Shown here: piece after piece, positions 1 through 10,172 of the stretch
Layout of the letters: the number at the start of each line of letters is the position of its first letter
Numbering within the stretch: the first letter of the stretch is position 1
Source: Candidatus Zixiibacteriota bacterium
GTDB taxonomy: Bacteria > Zixibacteria > MSB-5A5 > GN15 > PGXB01
Assembly: GCA_900498245.1 (NCBI GenBank)
Contig: LS998015.1
Location: 1,390,405 to 1,430,317, forward strand
DNA length: 39,913 nt
Direction of reading: 5' to 3'
Notes under the pieces: generated by a model
The model's input: only the letters and a program-made list of their open reading frames with translations
What the model was told of the DNA's origin: nothing
The model's database searches: none
Position numbers and translations under genes: made by a program

Positions 1-641
1 TTCTTGAGAAGGAGCAGGTTATGCTCCAGTTTCTTGCCGAATCCGATGCCCGGATCGATAATGATCTGCTCTTTATTGAGCCCGCTCTTCAGACAGAAAT
101 CGATTCGTTCCCGGAAAAAGTCATAAATTTCCTTAAGGCAGTCATCATAATGGGGAGAGACCTGCATTGTCTGCGGCATTCCCTGCATATGCATCAAAAT
201 GACCGGTGCGCCGGCGTTGACAAGTACTTTTGCCGTCTCCAGATCAAAGCGGAGCGCCGAAATATCATTGATAATATCGGCCCCTTCCTCCAGGGCCTGC
301 CGGGCGACTTCGGCCTTGGTGGTATCGACAGAAATCGGTATGTCCGAAAATTTCCGGGTGGCCCTGATGACCGGGATAACACGGTTCAGTTCTTCTGCGA
401 CCTCGACCGGCCGGGAACCGGGCCGCGATGATTCCCCGCCGATATCGATAATGTCGGCCCCCTCATGAATGAGCCGTTTGATTCTATTAAGCGCATCGCC
501 TCCCGCCAGATACCGGCCGCCGTCGGAAAACGAATCCGGCGTTACATTCAGTACTCCCATAATAAGCGGTTCGGCCAAATCCAGTTGACGGCTCCGGGGC
601 AACCTGATTGCGCGATGTTCCTGTGCGATCGACACGGTCAT
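1..641 (-). CDS. folP: Dihydropteroate synthase, 3' end cut by window edge
   Basis: Joins 6-hydroxymethyl-dihydropterin pyrophosphate to p-aminobenzoate to make dihydropteroate in cytosolic folate synthesis. Reading the minus strand from ATG 641 gives MTVSIAQEHRAIRLP, then the family signatures MGVLNVTPDSFSDGG, GADIIDIGGESSRPG, SVDTTKAEVA, IINDISALRFD and ILMHMQGMP, and finally IDPGIGFGKKLEHN before the left edge, so the C-terminal part of the barrel is missing. The start is fixed by an in-frame stop two codons upstream of ATG 641. It is the last visible gene of the tilS-hpt-ftsH-folE-folP operon and sits beside folE, another folate enzyme. Identification is by several independent motifs. Confidence 0.95.
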   Translation of the reverse strand, partial: MTVSIAQEHRAIRLPRSRQLDLAEPLIMGVLNVTPDSFSDGGRYLAGGDALNRIKRLIHEGADIIDIGGESSRPGSRPVEVAEELNRVIPVIRATRKFSDIPISVDTTKAEVARQALEEGADIINDISALRFDLETAKVLVNAGAPVILMHMQGMPQTMQVSPHYDDCLKEIYDFFRERIDFCLKSGLNKEQIIIDPGIGFGKKLEHNLLLLK

Positions 642-758
642 AATTTAATTTATGGATTTAAGTTTCGATTTAATATAGAAATCAATACCCCAAACGGCAA
701 CAATTTTAAATTGATACGCCGGAAAATTGAAATTAAAGCGGGGAGACGGGCTTCCTTT

Positions 759-1313
759 TTACTGCTTTATCAGGGCCATCGCTTCGGCGCGGGTGGCGTC
801 TTTGCGCAATACCCCGCGAATGGCCGAGGTGACCGTTTTCGAGCCCGATTTTTTGACTCCGATCATGGTCATGCAGAGATGCTCGGCTTCGATAATAACC
901 AGCAGTCCTTTCGGCGTCAGAACTTCGTTAATCGTATCGGCGATGGCCGAAGTCAGGTTTTCCTGCACAGTCGGGCGATGCGATAAGACTTCGACAATAT
1001 TAACGATATTGGAAAAGCCGGTAATTTTGTTGGTCTGGGGGATATAAGCGATGTGCACTTTTCCGAAGAAGGGGAGAAGATGATGTTCGCAGAGGGAATA
1101 GAAGGAAATATCCCGGACAATGATCAATTCATCCTTGTTGTCGCTGGTATAGAGTTTGAGTGTCTTTTCCGGCCGGGATTTGATGCCGTCGAGAACCTGC
1201 TGATAAAATTCGTAAATCCGCTCGGGGGTTCTTTTCAAGCCCTCCCGATCCGGGTCCTCGCCGACCCCTTCCAGAATCAGGCGGACCCCCTTGATAATTT
1301 TCTCTTTATCCAT
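759..1313 (-). CDS. folE: GTP cyclohydrolase I
   Basis: Converts GTP to 7,8-dihydroneopterin triphosphate, the first step of pterin/folate synthesis. From ATG 1313 it is 184 aa, a normal length. The zinc-site segment SLCEHHLLPFFGKVHIAY carries the first Cys and His, and the second Cys lies in EAEHLCM. PxRIYEFY, GFSNIVNIVEVLSHRPTVQE and SAIRGVLRKD are also family-typical. An earlier ATG at 1349 is in frame but would lie wholly inside ftsH. Starting MDKEKI at 1313 leaves an 8-base overlap with the ftsH stop, typical of translational coupling. Neither start has a convincing Shine-Dalgarno sequence, so coupling decides. Confidence 0.96.
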   Translation of the reverse strand: MDKEKIIKGVRLILEGVGEDPDREGLKRTPERIYEFYQQVLDGIKSRPEKTLKLYTSDNKDELIIVRDISFYSLCEHHLLPFFGKVHIAYIPQTNKITGFSNIVNIVEVLSHRPTVQENLTSAIADTINEVLTPKGLLVIIEAEHLCMTMIGVKKSGSKTVTSAIRGVLRKDATRAEAMALIKQ

Positions 1314-3282
1314 CGACTTTGGGTACCGGTTCCGGTTCGCTGACCTCATCGGGCGCGGAGCGTCCTATAATAACATCGATTTCATGGCCATCAAGAACTT
1401 CTTTTTCCAGAAGAGCGTGGGCTAGTTTGTCGAGTTCCAGCCGATGACCGGTCAATATGTCCATTGCGGTCTGTTCCGCTTTCAAAATAATGGCACGGAC
1501 TTCTTCATCGATGAGCCGGGCCGTTTCCTCGGAATAGTCACGATGCTGGGCGATTTCCCGGCCGAGAAATATCTGCTCCTCGCGCCGGCCGAATGTGACC
1601 GGGCCAAGCCGATCCGACATTCCCCATTTGCAGACCATATTCTGCGCGATTTCGGTAATGCGGCGTAGATCGTCGGAAGCGCCGGTGGAAAGTTGGCCGA
1701 AAACTACTTTCTCGGCCACCCGTCCGCCCATGGCATAGACCAGTCTGGTTTCCAGGCGCTCCTTGGAGTGGGTGTGACGTTCATCCATCGGCAAATAATG
1801 GGTTACGCCGAGGGCCATACCGCGGGGAATGATAGTAACTTTATGGACCGGATCGGCATCCGGCAGGAATTTCGAAACCAGAGCATGCCCCGCCTCATGA
1901 TAGGCGACCATTTTCTTTTCTTCTTCCGGTATGACCAGGGAACGCCTTTCCGTTCCCATCATCACCTTATCCTTGGCTTCTTCGAAATCCTGCATTGTTA
2001 CGGCATCGCGATTCTTGCGGGCCGCCAGAAGCGCCGCCTCATTGACCAGATTGGCCAGATCGGCTCCCGAAAGCCCCGGTGTGCCGCGGGCCAATATTTC
2101 CATACTGACCCCGTCAGAGACTTTTATTTTCTTGGAATGAACCTTCAGGATTCCTTCCCGTCCCCGAACATCGGGGGAATCGACTACGATCTGACGATCG
2201 AAACGTCCCGGACGGGTCAGGGCGGGATCCAGAATATCGGGACGGTTGGTGGCGGCGATAAGGATGACGCCTTCGTTGGAATCGAAGCCGTCCATTTCCA
2301 CCAGCAACTGGTTTAAAGTCTGTTCCCGTTCGTCGTGCCCGCCGCCGAGACCGGCGCCGCGGTGACGGCCAACGGCATCGATTTCATCAATAAATATTAT
2401 GCATGGCGCATTCTTCTTGCCCTGCTCGAAAAGGTCGCGAACCCGACTGGCTCCGACCCCGACGAACATCTCTACGAAATCGGATCCGGACATCGAGAAG
2501 AAAGGCACGCCGGCTTCGCCGGCCACGGCCCGCGCCAGAAGAGTCTTTCCCGAACCGGGGGGCCCCAGAAGCAGGGCGCCTTTGGGAATTTTTCCGCCCA
2601 GTTTCTGGAATTTGCCCGGGTCCTTAAGAAATTCGATTATTTCGTGCAGTTCCACCTTGGCTTCATCGACCCCGGCGACATCATTAAATGTCACTTTGGG
2701 GCGTTCGTCGGTCAGAAGTTTAGCGCGGCTCTTGCCGAATGAAAAGAGGCCCCGGGGTCCGGATGCCCCCTGCATCTGGCGGAGGAAGAAGAGCCAGATA
2801 AAGATTAAGAGAAACCAGGGAGCGATGGAAATTAGAATTGAAAAGTAATTGGGGCCCTCGGTCTTGGCATTAATATTGACACCGGCCTTCTCCAGACGGT
2901 TTACCAGACTGAAACTATTATCATCGAAAGGAATGCGGGCGTTGAAACGGATGAATTTGCCGGTGGTGTTGCCGGATGGCAGGACGGTTTCGGCCTTGAA
3001 TTTTCCTTCGATCTTCCGATCGATAAAGACCACCGAGGCAATGTTCCCCTTATCCAGTTGATTCAGGAATTCGCTGTAGGTAATATCGGCGTAGTCTTTG
3101 CTGGAAGAGGTGTACAGGCTGTAGGCGAAAATGAAAGCCAGTATAATGACCAGCCAGAACACCAGCGATTTGGCCGGGCCCTTCCACGAGAATGATTCAC
3201 GATTTTCATCATCTTTTCCCGGACGATTGGGCCGACGAGGCGGCGGCCCGGCGAATTTATCGTCATCCTTATGCAAGTTCAT
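1306..3282 (-). CDS. ftsH: ATP-dependent zinc metalloprotease FtsH
   Basis: Membrane-anchored AAA+ protease that degrades misassembled membrane proteins and regulatory substrates. From ATG 3282 it is 658 aa. It has a short, charged proline-rich N-terminus, TM helix 1 at about 40-56, a periplasmic domain, TM helix 2 at about 150-166, Walker A GPPGSGKT at about 240, Walker [12 protein letters not shown] at about 295, an arginine-rich second region of homology ([19 protein letters not shown]), and the zinc site HEAGH at about 462. The start at 3282 is chosen over one 17 codons upstream because AGGAGA lies 9 bases before it. The upstream gene is hpt (66-base gap); folE overlaps its 3' end. Confidence 0.98.
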   Translation of the reverse strand: MNLHKDDDKFAGPPPRRPNRPGKDDENRESFSWKGPAKSLVFWLVIILAFIFAYSLYTSSSKDYADITYSEFLNQLDKGNIASVVFIDRKIEGKFKAETVLPSGNTTGKFIRFNARIPFDDNSFSLVNRLEKAGVNINAKTEGPNYFSILISIAPWFLLIFIWLFFLRQMQGASGPRGLFSFGKSRAKLLTDERPKVTFNDVAGVDEAKVELHEIIEFLKDPGKFQKLGGKIPKGALLLGPPGSGKTLLARAVAGEAGVPFFSMSGSDFVEMFVGVGASRVRDLFEQGKKNAPCIIFIDEIDAVGRHRGAGLGGGHDEREQTLNQLLVEMDGFDSNEGVILIAATNRPDILDPALTRPGRFDRQIVVDSPDVRGREGILKVHSKKIKVSDGVSMEILARGTPGLSGADLANLVNEAALLAARKNRDAVTMQDFEEAKDKVMMGTERRSLVIPEEEKKMVAYHEAGHALVSKFLPDADPVHKVTIIPRGMALGVTHYLPMDERHTHSKERLETRLVYAMGGRVAEKVVFGQLSTGASDDLRRITEIAQNMVCKWGMSDRLGPVTFGRREEQIFLGREIAQHRDYSEETARLIDEEVRAIILKAEQTAMDILTGHRLELDKLAHALLEKEVLDGHEIDVIIGRSAPDEVSEPEPVPKVDG

Positions 3283-3348
3283 CAATTTCAATCTCCTAAG
3301 GTAATATACAATAATATCGGCAAAAATAGCCAATATATCGGTCTCTAA

Positions 3349-3879
3349 TTATTTGCCGGCCACTTTGCCGATAAAGGGGAGATTGCGATATTTCTGCGCC
3401 GCATCAAGCCCGAAGCCGATTACGAAATTTTCCCCGGCATCGAATCCGACATACTTAATTTTTATCTCCACTTTGCGGCAAGTCGGTTTATCCAAGAGTG
3501 TAACAACTTCGACCGAGGCCGGTTCCTGAAGTTTCATATTATCCATAATGGCCTTGACCGTATTGCCGGTATCGACGACCCCTTCGACCAGAAGAATGTG
3601 CCTCCCGGTTATCGATACATTCGGTCCTCCGCTCATGGTGACAATATCATCCGGTTTCGGCCCGCTGCCGTAACTTGACGCGGAAATAAATTCAAGTTCA
3701 ATCGGAATGGTGATCTGGCGAACCAGGTCGGCCAGAAAGATGACGCATCCTTTTAAAACGCCGACCAGAATCGGATCGCGATCGGCGTAATCGGCCGAAA
3801 TGCGGGCTCCCAATTCTTTTATGCGGGCCGCAATTTTGTCTTGAGGATAAAGAAGATCAAACTTGGTTCTTTCCTGCAT
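3349..3879 (-). CDS. hpt: Hypoxanthine(-guanine) phosphoribosyltransferase
   Basis: Purine salvage enzyme making IMP or GMP from the free base and PRPP. The 176-aa protein starts at ATG 3879 (MQERTKFDLLYPQDKI), overlapping the tilS 3' end by 23 bases. The VGVLKGCVIFLADLVR segment, LEFISASSYGSG and FDAGENFVIGFGLD are characteristic. The PRPP loop reads ILLVEGVVDTGNT. The catalytic Asp of DTG is present, but the usual acidic Glu-Asp pair is Glu-Gly here. A TTG seven codons upstream is a less likely start. The tilS-hpt-ftsH order is a widely conserved bacterial arrangement. Confidence 0.93.
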   Translation of the reverse strand: MQERTKFDLLYPQDKIAARIKELGARISADYADRDPILVGVLKGCVIFLADLVRQITIPIELEFISASSYGSGPKPDDIVTMSGGPNVSITGRHILLVEGVVDTGNTVKAIMDNMKLQEPASVEVVTLLDKPTCRKVEIKIKYVGFDAGENFVIGFGLDAAQKYRNLPFIGKVAGK

Positions 3880-5263
3880 GTTTCGTTCTACGGATTTCAA
3901 TTTCCAATACCTTCCTGGTTTTATTGTCTAATTTGCATCTTTCCGCAATCTGGTAGCCGACCAGCCAGATTATCCCCTTTTGGTCGGCCACAACCGGAAT
4001 TTCATCCCGGATATATTTGCCCGCTTTCCGATCGGTCAGAAAATCACCGATTTTCCTGGTCCCGGTCATTCCAAGAGGGGAGAAGCGGTCGCCCGGTTCG
4101 ATTTTGCGAAGAATAAGCGGCAGAATAATCTTTTCAAAATCAAGATTCACCACCTGCCCCTTTTTTTGTGTTTTCAGCCGGGATTTTTTCGGCAGAATAA
4201 GGCGGCTTCTAACTTCGGATGAAATCTCCGGGACAGCAGTCTTTTTCCCAACCTCCAGTTCTCGTTTGGCGAGGGCGATTTTCCTGCCGAAAATCACCAT
4301 TTTTCCCTTATCTCGTGCGACCGTTATACCGGAACCGACATGGATGGCTTTCAAAGTTCCATCCGCGACACCCAGAACCCGCTCCACGTCATCAAAGTCT
4401 CCGAATCCGGTCTTCCCGGCGGCCGTCTCAAGAATAAGTTTTATTACTCGTCTTCGCAGCGCCCTATCATAAGTGCCGAAGGGTTTCAAATCAACAACTA
4501 TTTTGCCCCCCGGAGTTGTCGTAGAAATTTCCGAAATTATCTGTACCGCAACACCTTTCAGAAGACGATCTTCATCCGAAACGATCGCCGCGTAAGTGAG
4601 AAGGGCCCGGCGAAAACCAATGCCGAATTTTTTCTCAATTAGCGGAATTATCTTATTGCGAAGATAATTCCGCGAATATTCCGATTGCCGATTGGTGCTG
4701 TCAAGCATTGAGGGCAGTTTGTTCTTTTTTAAATATTTTTCAATCTGCGCCCGAGACAAATTATGCAGGGGCCTGATAATTTTATCTTTCGACGGCTTTA
4801 TTCCCAATAGTCCCTGCGGCCCGGTACCGCGGAAAAGACGGAACAGGATGGTCTCGACAATATCATCCCGGTGGTGCCCCAGCGCGATTTTGTCATAGCC
4901 GTCCTCATCGGCGATTCTTTTCAGAATCAAGTACCGAAATTCCCGTCCCGCCTGCTCAAGCGAAAGGCGGCTCTCCCGGGCAAAGGCGGGGATATCGGCT
5001 TCCGCCACAAAAAAGGGAATATTCAGGTGGTGACAAAAGTCGGAACAGAAGGAGATTTCTTTACGGACGGCGCGCGGCCGGATCTTATGATTGATATAAC
5101 AGGCCCCGAGTTGAAATTTCATATCTTCTGATAGGCAACGCAGTATATGAAGAAGCGCGGTCGAATCCGGCCCGCCCGAAAAAGCCACCAGGACCTTTTC
5201 GTTCCCTTTTATGAGTTGCCCTTTTTCGATGTCGTTTCTGACATTTTCCACGATTTCCGTCAT
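3857..5263 (-). CDS. tilS: tRNA(Ile)-lysidine synthetase TilS
   Basis: Modifies C34 of the CAU-anticodon tRNA-Ile to lysidine so that it reads AUA. The protein is 468 aa from ATG 5263. It has the N-terminal PP-loop ATPase motif SGGPDS at about 29-34, then ACYINHKIRP, LGHHRDDIVETILFRLFRG, IRPLHNLSRAQI, and a C-terminal substrate-binding domain ending near DRFSPLGMTGTRKIGDFLTDRK, the usual TilS C-domain signature. An in-frame extension to 5338 is possible but lacks family character and would lie upstream of the predicted promoter. It is first in the five-gene operon and divergent from purL. Confidence 0.95.
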   Translation of the reverse strand: MTEIVENVRNDIEKGQLIKGNEKVLVAFSGGPDSTALLHILRCLSEDMKFQLGACYINHKIRPRAVRKEISFCSDFCHHLNIPFFVAEADIPAFARESRLSLEQAGREFRYLILKRIADEDGYDKIALGHHRDDIVETILFRLFRGTGPQGLLGIKPSKDKIIRPLHNLSRAQIEKYLKKNKLPSMLDSTNRQSEYSRNYLRNKIIPLIEKKFGIGFRRALLTYAAIVSDEDRLLKGVAVQIISEISTTTPGGKIVVDLKPFGTYDRALRRRVIKLILETAAGKTGFGDFDDVERVLGVADGTLKAIHVGSGITVARDKGKMVIFGRKIALAKRELEVGKKTAVPEISSEVRSRLILPKKSRLKTQKKGQVVNLDFEKIILPLILRKIEPGDRFSPLGMTGTRKIGDFLTDRKAGKYIRDEIPVVADQKGIIWLVGYQIAERCKLDNKTRKVLEIEIRRTKHAGKNQV

Positions 5264-5272
5264 ATTATGCCT

Positions 5273-5301
5273 ATGATATTTATCAAACCGCGATAATTCA
5301 A
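5273..5301 (-). promoter_or_regulatory. Predicted sigma70-type promoter for the tilS operon
   Basis: On the minus strand TTGAAT (5296-5301) and TATCAT (5273-5278) are separated by 17 bases. Transcription would begin near 5266, only about three bases before the tilS ATG, so the message would be almost leaderless. No good Shine-Dalgarno sequence precedes that ATG, which fits. Confidence 0.4.
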
Positions 5302-5317
5302 TAGAGAATCTTAATAA

Positions 5318-5346
5318 TTGACTCGCCATAACCGGCACGGTATATT
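5318..5346 (+). promoter_or_regulatory. Predicted sigma70-type promoter for purL
   Basis: TTGACT (5318-5323), a 17-base spacer and TATATT (5341-5346) give a good -35/-10 pair. The expected start near 5353 leaves a 20-base leader that contains GGAGG at 5363-5367 before the purL ATG at 5373. Confidence 0.65.
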
Positions 5347-5372
5347 CGGAATCCTAACCAGTGGAGGATGAG

Positions 5373-7601
<2,229 letters not shown>

Positions 7602-7608
7602 TCAAATG

Positions 7609-7637
7609 TAGGTCAGGATCGTCTTCGATCCTGACAT
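7609..7637. repeat. Palindromic repeat, copy 1 (AGGTC...GACAT type)
   Basis: The element reads TAGGTC, a palindrome, then GACAT. It shares its frame with copies at 9763-9791 (degenerate) and 9817-9867 (longer stem), and with the stem-loop at 10145-10172. Its location in intergenic DNA and the variable stem sequence suggest a mobile or dispersed palindromic family. Confidence 0.5.
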
Positions 7638-7643
7638 CTTTTT
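7612..7643 (+). terminator. Intrinsic terminator after purL
   Basis: A perfect 10-bp stem, GTCAGGATCG / CGATCCTGAC with a TCTT loop, is followed by five T. The same element is the best copy of a palindromic repeat family found again near 9763, 9817 and 10145, so it may be a repeat recruited as a terminator. Confidence 0.7.
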
Positions 7644-7711
7644 AAATGCTCCGTCAGGTCCTTAAATCCGTCGGTCGGAATGATGACCTTACGGCCCATC
7701 TTTCCATTCCT

Positions 7712-8038
7712 TCATCTCTTTAATAATTTCACTTTTTCGGCCAACTGGTATCTTGCGGGCTTTGACGATGTCCTTTGAATAATGCCCCGGGCCTCAAGGT
7801 CGAGTTTAATTGTTTCCCCGTACCAACTTATGTTGCCGTCAAAACGATCCTGCAATTTATCGTTGAGTAATTTGAATAATTCCGTATGCGTCGGTTCGGC
7901 TTTTCGCAGGAGCGATAATATTTCCTTTTTCACTCTTTCGTACTTTGACTTGCTGATATTTACACCTCTTTTGCCTTGTGGGTGTTTGGTGAGTATTTTC
8001 TCTTCGCTGTCACTTATATTTGTCCTGCTCTTTGCCAT
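7712..8038 (-). CDS. DUF6958-like small protein
   Basis: The 108-aa cytosolic protein has no membrane segment or signal. It starts MAKSRTNIS at ATG 8038, with GAGGT four bases upstream. The central part (ISKSKYERVKKEILSLLRKAEPTHTELFKLLND) followed by ISWYGETIKLDLEARGIIQRTSSKPARYQL resembles a widespread uncharacterised family that I recall as DUF6958. The helix-rich C-terminal half looks like a winged-helix fold, but no function is established. A near-perfect 32-bp palindrome lies 50-81 bases upstream of the start and could be its operator. Confidence 0.75.
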   Translation of the reverse strand: MAKSRTNISDSEEKILTKHPQGKRGVNISKSKYERVKKEILSLLRKAEPTHTELFKLLNDKLQDRFDGNISWYGETIKLDLEARGIIQRTSSKPARYQLAEKVKLLKR

Positions 8039-8087
8039 ATATACCTCATGATCTCGATATTGCGTAATCTGAAAGCGACAATTGCGG

Positions 8088-8119
8088 CCGTGCAATCGCG
8101 TTCGAACGTGATTGCACGG
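8088..8119. promoter_or_regulatory. Near-perfect 32-bp palindrome
   Basis: CCGTGCAATC (8088-8097) and its exact complement GATTGCACGG (8110-8119) flank CGTTCGAACG, itself a perfect palindrome. The only unpaired bases are G8098 and T8109. It lies between the lipoprotein stop (8167) and the DUF6958-like start (8038), both minus strand. There is no T-run, so it is a poor terminator. Operator for the downstream gene or an isolated palindromic repeat are both possible. Confidence 0.5.
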
Positions 8120-8166
8120 TTGAAAATATGATTGTTCAAGCCGCTATAAATAATAATATCGCCCGA

Positions 8167-8826
8167 TTAATGCGAGGCGGCATTGGAACTGACAACATCG
8201 CAGATGAAATAAAAATGCGTGTCAATCTTGTTGGCGATCGGAACGCCGTCCACCATGGTCGAAACCAGCGCGTTGACGGCATCTTCCGACTTCGCCGGCA
8301 ACATCGACATCAGCATGGCATCGACCGCCATGTTATGCGTGGCGCTGGCGGTATAGTTGGGCATGATCAAATAGACGCGCCAGAGGGCATTGTATTCGCC
8401 ATGCCCGGGATCTGAAGGCTGCGAGTCGAGAACATGATCGTGAAAATCATCCGGGGTGATACCGTTCCCCTGGTGGTCGCACGGATTGCACTGCGGCGGC
8501 GACGGCCAGTAATTGGTCAATTCGTCTCCCGTGACCGGATCGAACGGGTACACGACCTCGTAAAAATCGGCCTGGGCCTGGTCGGTCGGATTTTGTTTGA
8601 CGTCGATGGCATTGATGGTGACAGTGGTACCATTGAAATAGGCAGGCTCATATCCGGGCGGCATCCCCTGGGCAGTCGAAGGCATGGACGGCGTGGCTTT
8701 GAGCGGGCTGGCCAGTGAAGAATGTTGTGATGGGCCGACGGGGTCTTTTGAACACGATGTCAGGATCGCGGCGGCAGGGAAAACTAATGCGGCGGCGACA
8801 GCTATGAGGGTCTTGGAGTGTCTCAT
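8167..8826 (-). CDS. Uncharacterised lipoprotein
   Basis: The 219-aa protein has a lipoprotein signal: Arg-His-Ser-Lys, a hydrophobic Ala-rich core and lipobox ILTSC with Cys25. The start at ATG 8826 is supported by AAGGAGA four bases upstream. The mature part opens with a Ser/Pro-rich linker, and a CNPCDH motif lies near the middle. I recognise no family. It has its own upstream gap and no close operon partner. It probably sits on the periplasmic or outer face of a membrane. Confidence 0.7.
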   Translation of the reverse strand: MRHSKTLIAVAAALVFPAAAILTSCSKDPVGPSQHSSLASPLKATPSMPSTAQGMPPGYEPAYFNGTTVTINAIDVKQNPTDQAQADFYEVVYPFDPVTGDELTNYWPSPPQCNPCDHQGNGITPDDFHDHVLDSQPSDPGHGEYNALWRVYLIMPNYTASATHNMAVDAMLMSMLPAKSEDAVNALVSTMVDGVPIANKIDTHFYFICDVVSSNAASH

Positions 8827-9309
8827 ATGGTCTCCTTGTTTTGGGTCTCGTGGTTTCTTCCCAGCAAGAGAACCTTTAAATGCCTTAGTGTACTCCTTTA
8901 TCTTTCTGCCATTTATAAATGGCTCCTTCGAAAGACACCCCAACTCGATTTAATGTTGCCAATCCATGTCGCACCGAAACGATATGCCGACTGAGCGCGC
9001 CTGCATTCCGGCGCCCTCCCGTTGGACACATACGACAGGAAGAAGAGATCGTTGTCAAGCCCCGACCGGTCTTTTGCTCCGGATCATGTCGGCGCCCCTT
9101 TCCGTCGCTGGCAACGGCGCGGAATCCGATATTTGCGAAATATACGGATAGTGGGTCCATGAAGTTTGTTATCACTTGCCAATTTCTTTTTCGCCCGAGG
9201 AGAAAGCAGGTATTAATACTTCGACAGTTCAAATACCGCGGTTTGCTTATCCGTAGCATTATACATAACGAGGTAACTGTCAAAATACTACAAGCCAAAA
9301 GGAGGATTT
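8827..9309. other. Intergenic stretch, no gene recognised
   Basis: Open frames cross this 483-base gap on both strands, but their translations are Arg/Pro-rich without family character. The gap holds the upstream region of the minus-strand lipoprotein, a perfect 16-bp palindrome GCCATTTATAAATGGC (8908-8923), and the leader of the plus-strand gene at 9310. Confidence 0.5.
8908..8923. promoter_or_regulatory. Perfect 16-bp palindrome, candidate operator
   Basis: GCCATTTATAAATGGC is its own reverse complement and lies 82-97 bases upstream of the lipoprotein start at 8826. The position suits an operator or a -10 region (TATAAA is inside it). No regulator can be named. Confidence 0.3.
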
Positions 9310-9690
9310 ATGGCTAACTATTTGTTTGCTGTACCTCTTGCGCCCGGCAAGACGGAGATTTGGAAGGACTATATGAAGGAGATAACCGGGGCCCGCAACA
9401 AGGATTATAAAAAATCCCGAAAAAGCATTTCGCTCAACACCGAACAGGTTTTCCTGCAACAGACTCCGCACGGCGACATGGTCATTGTCAGATGGGAGAC
9501 GGATAATCCGCGAAAAATATTCGAGTATTTTGGCAAATCGGAAGATCCGTTCGATAAATGGTTCCGGGATAAAATCCTGATTGAATGTCATAACATGGAT
9601 TTTACTCAGTTACCTCAGCCGAATAAGGAAATATTCGATTATCAGGAGACGGAGTCACTCGAATATGCGGGAGTTCGTAAGAACCGATAA
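9310..9690 (+). CDS. Small conserved alpha/beta protein, function unknown
   Basis: The 126-aa protein has no signal or membrane segment. AGGAGG lies 5 bases before ATG 9310. The pattern of strand-helix-strand segments (LFAVPLAPGKTEIWKDYMKEI, VFLQQTPHGDMVIVRWET, NPRKIFEYFGKSEDPFDKWFRDKI) resembles ferredoxin-like dimeric alpha-beta barrel proteins such as the DUF6176 type. That is a fold-level guess only. It is monocistronic, followed directly by a strong intrinsic terminator. Confidence 0.75.
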   Translation: MANYLFAVPLAPGKTEIWKDYMKEITGARNKDYKKSRKSISLNTEQVFLQQTPHGDMVIVRWETDNPRKIFEYFGKSEDPFDKWFRDKILIECHNMDFTQLPQPNKEIFDYQETESLEYAGVRKNR

Positions 9691-9719
9691 TCTGCTTTGA
9701 CGTGCAGAAGCCTATTCTG

Positions 9720-9749
9720 AAACCCGGGTCATTTTCGGCCCGGGTTTTT
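9720..9749 (+). terminator. Intrinsic terminator after the small alpha/beta gene
   Basis: AAACCCGGG and CCCGGGTTT form a 9-bp stem around a short loop, followed by a run of T. It lies 30 bases after the stop at 9690. Confidence 0.85.
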
Positions 9750-9762
9750 ATCTTGAGCCCAA

Positions 9763-9791
9763 TAGGTCGGAGTCGTCTCTGATCCTGAGAT
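9763..9791. repeat. Palindromic repeat, copy 2 (degenerate)
   Basis: TAGGTCGGAGTCGTCTC followed by TGATCCTGAGAT lines up base for base with the element after purL (7609-7637), with several substitutions that break the stem. Confidence 0.45.
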
Positions 9792-9816
9792 TTTATTATT
9801 ATTTTCAGCCAGCCGT

Positions 9817-9867
9817 AGGTCGGGTCTCGAGACGTGAGCGTAGCAAACAGGCGAGAAACCCGACATC
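9817..9867. repeat. Palindromic repeat, copy 3 (long form)
   Basis: AGGTCGGGTCTCG pairs with CGAGAAACCCGAC, allowing a two-base bulge, across a 22-base loop, then ATC. The AGGTC start and GACATC end match copy 1. Confidence 0.5.
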
Positions 9868-10028
9868 TTATTATTGTTCTCCATAATCGCCCTCACATTT
9901 CATAATCTCACTCTTGTCGCAATAATGAGTCAATTTAATATTTGACAACGGTGACAAAATAAGAATTTCCGGAAGAATAATATCTTCTCAATTTTGACAT
10001 GGTTCATAATACAACGGAAATAATTGAT

Positions 10029-10079
10029 GTCAAGACCACCGCCAAATCCCACCTCTTCCACGCCATTCGGGGTCTTGAC
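10029..10079. repeat. 51-bp element with 9-bp inverted ends
   Basis: GTCAAGACC at 10029-10037 and its exact complement GGTCTTGAC at 10071-10079 bound 33 bases. The ends resemble the arms of the stem-loop at 10148-10170 (GTCAAGCCG), suggesting related elements. Confidence 0.4.
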
Positions 10080-10087
10080 CTACCCGG

Positions 10088-10132
10088 CTAGGCTACAGCA
10101 CGTTGAAGAAGCTGGTCGAAAAGGCATCATAG
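10088..10132 (+). pseudogene. Remnant of a second purL 3' end
   Basis: The codons translate to LGYSTLKKLVEKAS followed by a stop. The intact PurL ends [13 protein letters not shown]. Over the last 14 codons including the stop, 32 of 42 bases match, with the stops aligned and several differences silent (aaa/aag, ctg/ttg). The intact purL stop is followed by a palindromic element after about 10 bases, and this remnant is followed by one after about 15. It looks like the tail of a diverged purL copy left by duplication or by replacement. Confidence 0.6.
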
Positions 10133-10144
10133 AAGTTATTTTTG

Positions 10145-10172
10145 CAGGTCAAGCCGACTTGCGGCTTGACAC
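10145..10172. repeat. Palindromic repeat, related stem-loop
   Basis: A perfect 9-bp stem, GTCAAGCCG / CGGCTTGAC, with loop ACTTG. It begins CAGGTC and ends GACACT, like the other copies, and follows the purL remnant. Confidence 0.45.

Noticed and set aside
8885-9317. Two overlapping open frames in the gap before 9310
   Set aside because: Both have basic, low-complexity translations without ribosome binding sites or family resemblance.
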